11,672 nt of DNA from an uncultured Coriobacteriaceae bacterium (GTDB lineage Bacteria; Actinomycetota; Coriobacteriia; Coriobacteriales; Eggerthellaceae). Every line of letters begins with the position of its first letter. Within the stretch, counting starts at the first letter, position 1. Position numbers and translations under genes: made by a program. The notes under the pieces are model-generated. The model did no database searches, was not told where the DNA came from, and saw nothing but the letters and a program-made list of their open reading frames with translations. Below, piece by piece: positions 6,746 to 11,672 of this stretch. Location of the stretch: NCBI GenBank assembly GCA_900552365.1, contig URZP01000043.1:1-11672 (forward strand), written 5' to 3'.

Positions 6746-8193
6746 TCGGCGAGATCAAAAACCCTCAGCAGGTAAACGGGCATCCAAGCTACCCGTCTCG
6801 CGATATCGCGCGCACAGCCGCGCGCGCAAGGAAGCGTCCCGAGGCTGTGGTTCAAATGGTAGCCCCCGATTCTCCCGCAGACGATGCCGGTTTTACCCCG
6901 GGGTGTCGAATCCTTGCCGTTGACGGGCAGCCTTTGCGTGACGTCATCGACTGGCGCTGGCTTTCCGATGGCGACGAGATCGAACTTTCCTACATCGATA
7001 CCGATGGAGATGCGGGCGATATCGTCTTAGAGCGCGAGGAAGGGGAGGACTGGGGTTTCACCTTCGAGGGGCTTGTTTTCGACGACGTGCTGCAGTGCAG
7101 GAACGCCTGCACGTTTTGCTTCATGCATCAGCTTCCCAAGGGTTTGCGTCCTTCGCTTACCCTGCGCGACGACGACTATCGCCTCAGCTTTTTGGTTGGA
7201 ACCTTCGTCACGCTCACGAACCTTTCACCGGAAGATGAGCAGCGTATCATCGAGCAGCGCATCACCCCGCTTCATGTTTCGCTTCAGGTATCGAATCGCG
7301 AGGTGCGCAGGAAGCTGATCGGCCGCAATGCCGATCATGGCATCGATGCGCTCGATCGTCTTCTTGAAGCGGGCATTCAAGTTCACGCGCAGATCGTCCT
7401 TGTTCCCGATGCGAACGACGGGGACTACCTTGTCGAGACCCTCAGCTGGGCTTACGAGCGCCCGGGTATCTTGGACATCGGCATCGTGCCGTTGGGTTAC
7501 ACGAAGTATCAAACCCGTTTCGACCATAGCTTCAACGACCCTGCGGCTTCTAAGCGCGTGCTTGACGACGTTGCGCCCTTCCGCGAACGGGCTCTTGCCG
7601 AGCGCGGCACGCCGTGGGTGTTCCCGGCTGACGAGTTCTATAGCAACGCTTACCACGAAGGCATCGTCGACGAGGTGCCCGACGCGGCGTCGTATGGCGA
7701 GTTCGAGCTCTTCGAGGACGGCATCGGCATCATCCGCTCGACCATCGACGACTGGAATGAAGCAGTGAGCCTTGGCGTCGATGCCGAATGCGCGTCTGCC
7801 CTGCGCGAATCCAATACGGTTCTGCGCCTGGTTGCTGGCGAGGCTCAGCGCGATTTCCTCGATCAGCTGGTTGCGCGAAGCCCGCTTTCGGGATGGTTCG
7901 AGCCTTTTTACGTGAAGAACGAGTATTTCGGCGGCAACGTCAACGTCACGGGGCTTTTGGTTGGCGGCGACGTGTCGCAGGCCATTGCCAAGTGCGTCAA
8001 GGCCGATCGCGAAGCGGGCGAAACCCGGCGTGTGCTGTACGCGATCCAAGAAGTGGTTTTCAACGACGATGACGTCATGCTTGATGACATGCGTTTGGAG
8101 GATATGGTGAAAGCGGCGGGCGTGCCTATTGCCGTGGTATCCTGTACACCGCTAGATTATTTGCGGCAAATAGCCGAATTAGCCAGTTCATAG
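6742..8193 (+). CDS. DUF512 radical-SAM/PDZ protein, function unknown
   Basis: The 483 residues match the conserved DUF512 family of putative Fe-S oxidoreductases. After a basic lead (1-35, rich in Ala and Arg), residues about 36-100 look like a PDZ domain (SPADDAGFTPGCRILAVDG at 44-62). A radical-SAM cluster motif C-x3-C-x2-C follows at Cys119, Cys123 and Cys126, then QLPKGLRPSL at 130-139, DDDYRLSF at 143-150 and TFVTLTNL at 154-161. The DUF512 region proper ends with NEYFGGNVNVTGLLVGGD at 393-410. The family is expected to bind [4Fe-4S] and SAM, but I know of no proven reaction. The GTG start overlaps the ispH stop. Position before der recurs in many Gram-positives, which suggests a link to ribosome assembly or the neighbouring lipid genes; that is inference. 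Confidence 0.9.
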   Translation: MIGEIKNPQQVNGHPSYPSRDIARTAARARKRPEAVVQMVAPDSPADDAGFTPGCRILAVDGQPLRDVIDWRWLSDGDEIELSYIDTDGDAGDIVLEREEGEDWGFTFEGLVFDDVLQCRNACTFCFMHQLPKGLRPSLTLRDDDYRLSFLVGTFVTLTNLSPEDEQRIIEQRITPLHVSLQVSNREVRRKLIGRNADHGIDALDRLLEAGIQVHAQIVLVPDANDGDYLVETLSWAYERPGILDIGIVPLGYTKYQTRFDHSFNDPAASKRVLDDVAPFRERALAERGTPWVFPADEFYSNAYHEGIVDEVPDAASYGEFELFEDGIGIIRSTIDDWNEAVSLGVDAECASALRESNTVLRLVAGEAQRDFLDQLVARSPLSGWFEPFYVKNEYFGGNVNVTGLLVGGDVSQAIAKCVKADREAGETRRVLYAIQEVVFNDDDVMLDDMRLEDMVKAAGVPIAVVSCTPLDYLRQIAELASS

Positions 8194-8211
8194 GCGTTTC
8201 CCCAGCATTAA

Positions 8212-8227
8212 GGACGGGGACGCGTCC
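8212..8227 (+). repeat. Inverted repeat in the gap before der
   Basis: The 63-base gap between the DUF512 gene and der contains GGACG (8212-8216) able to pair with CGTCC (8223-8227) over a six-base loop; alternatively GGACGCGTCC at 8218-8227 is a perfect 10-bp palindrome. GTTTAT follows, but there is no clean U-tract, so it is at most a weak attenuator or a protein-binding site. The rest of the gap holds the der ribosome binding site (AGAGGAG, 8241-8247). Confidence 0.35.
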
Positions 8228-8256
8228 GTTTATATGCAAGAGAGGAGACGACCGAT

Positions 8257-9576
8257 ATGAGCCTGCCTTTGGTTGCTGTGGTTGGTCGCCCCAACGTAGG
8301 GAAATCAACGTTCGTTAACCGTATCGCCCAAATCGACGATGCTATCGTTCACGAGATGCGCGGCGTCACGCGCGATCGCTCTTATCACGAAACCGTCTGG
8401 AACGGCCTTCGCTTCGCCCTGATCGACACGGGCGGCATCGAGATGGGCGATGACGACGACTTTCAGGCGTCCATCACCCATCAAGCTTTCACCGCTGCCA
8501 ACGAGGCGAACGCCATCGTCCTGATCGTCGATGGTCGCACCGGCGTTAACGCCGACGATGAAGAGGTGGCCCGTACGCTTCGCAGGTCCAAGAAGCCTGT
8601 TTTCCTTGCCGTCAACAAGATGGACAACCCCGCGAAGATGCACGAGGTTTGGGATTTCTATCAGCTTGGTCTGGGCGACCCGTGGCCCGTTTCCGCCCTT
8701 CACGGCAACGGTACCGGCGACTTGCTGGATGCCGTTATCGAATCGCTTCGTGAACAGGGTTATCCCAAGAACGATGATGAAGCCGCCGACAAGGGCATCA
8801 ACGTTGCCATCATCGGCCGCCCTAATGCGGGCAAGTCGTCGCTTACCAACAAGCTCACCAATGACGAGCGTTCCATCGTCTCGAACGTCGCCGGCACCAC
8901 GCGCGACGCGATCGACACCACCGTCGAGCACGACGGCAAGATCTACACCATCGTCGACACCGCCGGTCTGCGCAGGAAAAGCCAGATCAACGAAGACGTC
9001 GAGTACTACGGCTTCGTTCGCGCCATGCGCGCCATCGACCGCGCTGACGTCGCCTTGCTTGTCATCGACGGCACGTTGGGCGTTACCGACCAGGATCAGC
9101 GCGTTGCGGGTTTCGCCGCCGATCGCGGTTGCGCCATGGTCATCGTTTTGAACAAATGGGACGCAGTTGACACTGAAACGAAGATGAGGGTGCGCGAAGA
9201 GGTAGAGGAAAAGCTCATCCATGTGAAATACGCACCTGTTATTGCGATTTCCGCCTTGACTGGCAAGAGCGTCGTCAAGGTGTGGGACACCATCGACGAG
9301 GCTTTTGCTAACTTCAACAAGACCATCCCCACTAATCAGTTGAATGTTTGGCTGCAAGATATTCGCGAGTTCGGTCATACCGTAAGCAAGGGCAAGGCCA
9401 TCCTGCGTATGAAGTACATGACGCAGACCGGCACGTGCCCGCCGGCGTTCACGCTCTTCGTGAACCGCCCCGACTTGGTCGAGCCGAACTTCGAGCGCTA
9501 TCTCGAGAACCGCATGCGCACCAACTTCGATCTGACGGGAACGCCCATCAAGCTCAAGTTCAAGAAGAAGGATTAG
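8257..9576 (+). CDS. der: Ribosome-assembly GTPase Der (EngA)
   Basis: Der is the tandem-domain GTPase needed for late assembly of the 50S ribosomal subunit. GTPase domain 1 has GRPNVGKS at 10-17, DTGG at 57-60 and NKMD at 120-123; domain 2 has GRPNAGKS at 187-194, DTAG at 234-237 and NKWD at 299-302. A KH-like domain occupies about 355-437 and ends in the usual lysine-rich tail. Length (439) is normal. The ATG has AGAGGAG at 8241-8247, nine bases upstream, a strong site. It is separated by a short gap from the DUF512 gene and by four bases from plsY. Nothing in the motifs is unusual. Confidence 0.98.
   Translation: MSLPLVAVVGRPNVGKSTFVNRIAQIDDAIVHEMRGVTRDRSYHETVWNGLRFALIDTGGIEMGDDDDFQASITHQAFTAANEANAIVLIVDGRTGVNADDEEVARTLRRSKKPVFLAVNKMDNPAKMHEVWDFYQLGLGDPWPVSALHGNGTGDLLDAVIESLREQGYPKNDDEAADKGINVAIIGRPNAGKSSLTNKLTNDERSIVSNVAGTTRDAIDTTVEHDGKIYTIVDTAGLRRKSQINEDVEYYGFVRAMRAIDRADVALLVIDGTLGVTDQDQRVAGFAADRGCAMVIVLNKWDAVDTETKMRVREEVEEKLIHVKYAPVIAISALTGKSVVKVWDTIDEAFANFNKTIPTNQLNVWLQDIREFGHTVSKGKAILRMKYMTQTGTCPPAFTLFVNRPDLVEPNFERYLENRMRTNFDLTGTPIKLKFKKKD
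9568..9572 (+). promoter_or_regulatory. Ribosome binding site fixing a TTG start for plsY
   Basis: AAGGA within the last codons of der lies eight bases before TTG 9581. The only nearby ATG (9585) is in another frame and meets a stop two codons later, so TTG is the supported start. Confidence 0.8.
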
Positions 9577-9580
9577 TCTT

Positions 9581-10234
9581 TTGAATGAGATAGCAGTTCT
9601 GGTACTTCTGTTCGCAGCGTCGTTTGTCTTGGGGTCGATTCCGTGGGGAGTGATCATCTCCCGCGTCTTCTATCACACTGACGTGCGCGATCACGGAAGC
9701 GGCAACATCGGAACCACGAACGCCATTCGCACCATGGGCAAGGTTGGCGGCGGGGCGGTGTTCGTCCTTGACTTCGGCAAAGGCCTGTTCTCAGGCTTTC
9801 TCGCGTGGCTGTTCTTCACCTTGCTTGTCGATCCTGCAGGCAGCACGCATTCCTTCACGTATCAGACGCTGGCTGCGTGCGCTTTCTTCGGCTGTATTAC
9901 CGGTCATATTTTCAGCCCATGGCTTGGGTTCAAGGGCGGCAAAGGCGTTGCGGTTGCTGTGGGCTGCATGTTCGCCACGTTTGGCTGGCAGTTCGCGCTT
10001 ATCGAGCTCGCCCTTTTTGCGGTTGTCGTCATCACGACCAAGTACGTTTCGGCGGGCTCGCTTGCAGCGGCCGCCGTGTGCCCTGTCCTGGCATTCATCA
10101 GGTTTTCGGGCGATCTCCCTGCAGCGATTCTCTGCTCTGCCGCGGCGGTCGTTGTCATTTGGGCGCATCGTGGAAACATCACGCGTTTGCGCGCGGGCAC
10201 TGAGTCCCGTATCGGTTCGAAGGGTGGTAAGTAA
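9581..10234 (+). CDS. plsY: Acyl-phosphate:glycerol-3-phosphate acyltransferase (PlsY)
   Basis: PlsY is the integral membrane enzyme that transfers an acyl chain from acyl-phosphate to the sn-1 position of glycerol-3-phosphate, starting phospholipid synthesis. The 217 residues are largely hydrophobic, with membrane segments near 3-26, 57-82, 96-112, 128-152 and 158-195. The three cytoplasmic motifs are present: SGNIGTTN at 40-47, GFKGGKGVA at 116-124 and HRGNITRLRAGTE at 196-208. Its acyl-phosphate would come from PlsX, which is not in this window. The start is TTG. Its product feeds PlsC and its substrate comes from GpsA, the next gene, whose ATG follows the plsY stop without a gap. Confidence 0.96.
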   Translation: MNEIAVLVLLFAASFVLGSIPWGVIISRVFYHTDVRDHGSGNIGTTNAIRTMGKVGGGAVFVLDFGKGLFSGFLAWLFFTLLVDPAGSTHSFTYQTLAACAFFGCITGHIFSPWLGFKGGKGVAVAVGCMFATFGWQFALIELALFAVVVITTKYVSAGSLAAAAVCPVLAFIRFSGDLPAAILCSAAAVVVIWAHRGNITRLRAGTESRIGSKGGK

Positions 10235-11236
10235 ATGAAGATCGCTGTTATCGGCGCCGGTTCGTGGGGTACGGCCGTTGCGAACCTTATTGCCACGAAT
10301 GGAAACAACGTCAGTCTTTGGGCTCGTCGCGGTGAGGTGGCGCGTGCCATCAACTCCGAGCACAAGAATCCCGATTACCTGAGCAACTGGCCGCTTCATA
10401 ACGACGTAGTGGCAACCACGTCGCTTCATGACGCCCTCAACCGCGCCCATGCCGCCGTCATTGTCACGCCTTCCAAGCTGATGCGCGGAACCGCACGCGC
10501 AATGCGTGAGATGATCAGCGAAGATTTCCCCATCGTCATTTTGTCGAAGGGCGTCGAGGATGTTACCGGTCTTCTGCCCGTTGAAGTTTTCGAGGACGAG
10601 CTTGGCAACAAGGAGCGCCTTGCGGCTTTGTGCGGTCCCACGCATGCGGAAGAGGTTATCCACGGCGTTCCGTCCGCCACGGTTGTCGCCAGCTCCAATG
10701 CCGAGACCGCAGAGCTTTTCCGCGACGTCTTCGCTTCCGACTCCTTCCGTGTTTACACGTCCACCGATGTGAACGGTGTCGAGCTGTGTGCCGCATTCAA
10801 GAACGTCATCGCTATCGCCACGGGCATCTCGTATGGCCTTGGCTACGGTGACAATACGGCTGCCATGATCATGACGCGCGGCTTGGCTGAGATGGGACGT
10901 TTGGTTGTGAAGGCCGGCGGCGACTCCATGACGTGCTTGGGCCTGGCTGGTGCCGGCGACCTTATCGTTACGTGCACCTCGCAGCATTCCCGAAACCGTC
11001 GTTTTGGCGAGGGATTGGCCAAGGGTCAGACGGTCGAGGAATTCGAATCGCAGACGCATATGATCGCCGAAGGCGCGCTGGCATGCAAGACCCTGCGTGT
11101 TTTGGCTGATCGCTTCGAAGTTGAGCTCCCCATTGCCGACGCGGTCTATTCCATTGTTTGGAATGGCGTTTCCGCATCGGACGTGGCTCAGACCTTGATC
11201 TCCCGTTCACTTAAGCCCGAGTTCTACGGCATGTAG
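10235..11236 (+). CDS. gpsA: Glycerol-3-phosphate dehydrogenase [NAD(P)+]
   Basis: GpsA reduces dihydroxyacetone phosphate to sn-glycerol-3-phosphate in the cytoplasm, supplying the backbone for PlsY. The 333 residues carry the dinucleotide-binding GAGSWGTA at 7-14, SKGVE at 104-108, CGPTHAEEV at 133-141, the catalytic Lys189 in AAFKNVIAIATG (186-197), GLAGAGDLIVTC at 236-247 and RNRRFGEGL at 253-261. Length is standard. The ATG abuts the plsY stop (TAAATG), with a GGGTGG-like site just before, so the two are probably translated in sequence. The last 13 bases overlap the end of the convergent alkyltransferase-like gene, and no rho-independent terminator is visible after the stop. Confidence 0.97.
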   Translation: MKIAVIGAGSWGTAVANLIATNGNNVSLWARRGEVARAINSEHKNPDYLSNWPLHNDVVATTSLHDALNRAHAAVIVTPSKLMRGTARAMREMISEDFPIVILSKGVEDVTGLLPVEVFEDELGNKERLAALCGPTHAEEVIHGVPSATVVASSNAETAELFRDVFASDSFRVYTSTDVNGVELCAAFKNVIAIATGISYGLGYGDNTAAMIMTRGLAEMGRLVVKAGGDSMTCLGLAGAGDLIVTCTSQHSRNRRFGEGLAKGQTVEEFESQTHMIAEGALACKTLRVLADRFEVELPIADAVYSIVWNGVSASDVAQTLISRSLKPEFYGM

Positions 11237-11672
11237 CGCTTCTCCATGGCCAGAAGGCCCTGGTTGATCTTCGCCTGATTACCCGAGCCAAGCGCTGTTC
11301 CTGCGGCGGACACCACGCGGTGCGTGGGGACGAGAATCGCCGCTTCGTTTTTCGCGACTGCGGCTCCAACCGACCTATGTGCGTTGTCGTGGCCGATGGC
11401 GCGGGCGATCTCGGCTGTTGTGTTCGTGTATCCGTAGGGGATGCGCATCACGCGTTCCCAAACGGCTTTTTGAAACTCGGAGCCTTTCAAGTCAAGCGGA
11501 AGATCGAACACGAAGCGCTTTCCGGCGAAGTATTCTTGGATTTGCGTTGCCGCACGATTGGTGAGCATGGTGGGTGATGGTTTGGCATTCAACTGCTGTT
11601 TTCCGAAGTACACCCCGCAGATGCCCTTTTCGGTGGCGGCGATGGTCACAGGGCCGTGGGGTGTTTGGTAGT
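11224..11672 (-). CDS. Ogt/MGMT-family protein lacking the acceptor Cys (partial)
   Basis: The fold is that of O6-alkylguanine-DNA alkyltransferases. Numbering from GTG 11649, FQKAVWERVMRIPYG at 59-73 and HRSVG at 91-95 (the recognition helix with the finger Arg) are recognisable. The active-site PCHRV appears as PTHRV at 108-112: the codon at 11323-11325 reads ACG (Thr109), so no methyl-accepting Cys exists; the only Cys is Cys11. The usual Tyr of VSYGELA is also Thr (78), and the GYGGG loop reads GSGNQ. It therefore cannot act by the standard suicide transfer; it may be alkyltransferase-like (ATL), which binds lesions and recruits excision repair, or be decaying. The frame stays open beyond GTG 11649 with YQTPHGP, matching the Ogt N-terminus, so the true start lies past the right edge. 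Confidence 0.85.
   Translation of the reverse strand, partial: YQTPHGPVTIAATEKGICGVYFGKQQLNAKPSPTMLTNRAATQIQEYFAGKRFVFDLPLDLKGSEFQKAVWERVMRIPYGYTNTTAEIARAIGHDNAHRSVGAAVAKNEAAILVPTHRVVSAAGTALGSGNQAKINQGLLAMEKRYMP

Noticed and set aside
8208..8236. TTAAGG...TATATG as a promoter for der
   Set aside because: Spacing is 17 bases but the -35 is weak, and the start site would fall on the ribosome binding site at 8241-8247, leaving no usable leader.
8305..9657. A 450-codon minus-strand open frame opposite der
   Set aside because: Codon-aligned shadow of der, from the same scarcity of TTA/CTA/TCA; der itself is unambiguous.
9791..11059. A 422-codon minus-strand open frame opposite plsY and gpsA
   Set aside because: Shares the codon register of both sense genes; low-complexity translation with no family features.
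11248..11259. GGCC-AGAA-GGCC hairpin after gpsA as terminator
   Set aside because: Only four pairs, no U-tract, and it lies within the coding region of the convergent gene.

Overview
The window is a compact run of housekeeping genes, almost entirely on the + strand: the tail end of a chromosome-segregation pair (scpB), an rRNA pseudouridine synthase, two aromatic-amino-acid genes (tyrA, aroA), cytidylate kinase (cmk), an acyltransferase (plsC), ispH, a DUF512/PDZ radical-SAM protein of unknown function, the ribosome-assembly GTPase der, plsY and gpsA. It closes with a convergent minus-strand gene for a DNA-alkyltransferase-like protein that runs off the right edge. There are no mobile elements, tRNA or rRNA genes, CRISPR arrays or long gene-free stretches; the largest gaps are 100 bases (before tyrA) and 63 bases (before der).

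The organism is most likely a moderately GC-rich (roughly 55-60 % by eye) Gram-positive. The block scpB-rluB-tyrA-cmk-plsC-der is typical of Actinobacteria, whereas ispH-DUF512-der-plsY-gpsA is typical of Clostridia-like Firmicutes. The combination, a Bacillus-type (class II) EPSP synthase and the base composition fit Coriobacteriia (Eggerthella/Slackia-like) best. This is an inference from synteny, not a database match.

Layout: 1-1670 chromosome segregation and rRNA modification; 1671-1770 a short intergenic region with an extended -10 promoter candidate; 1771-4261 tyrosine and chorismate synthesis; 4258-5895 CMP kinase and phosphatidate synthesis; 5906-8193 two Fe-S enzymes (IspH for isoprenoids, the DUF512 radical-SAM protein); 8257-9576 Der; 9581-11236 PlsY and GpsA. 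GpsA makes glycerol-3-phosphate, PlsY acylates it at sn-1 using acyl-phosphate and PlsC acylates sn-2, so the phosphatidate route is here apart from PlsX. Genes are tightly packed, with overlapping or abutting stop/start pairs at tyrA/aroA, aroA/cmk, ispH/DUF512 and plsY/gpsA, implying co-transcription and translational coupling.

The main oddity is at the right edge: the Ogt/MGMT-family protein has Thr where the methyl-accepting Cys of the PCHRV motif should be, so it cannot be a normal alkyltransferase and resembles the non-enzymatic ATL class or a degenerating gene. The second point of interest is the DUF512 protein, a conserved but functionally unassigned radical-SAM/PDZ enzyme next to der. 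I saw no clearly new multi-gene system.
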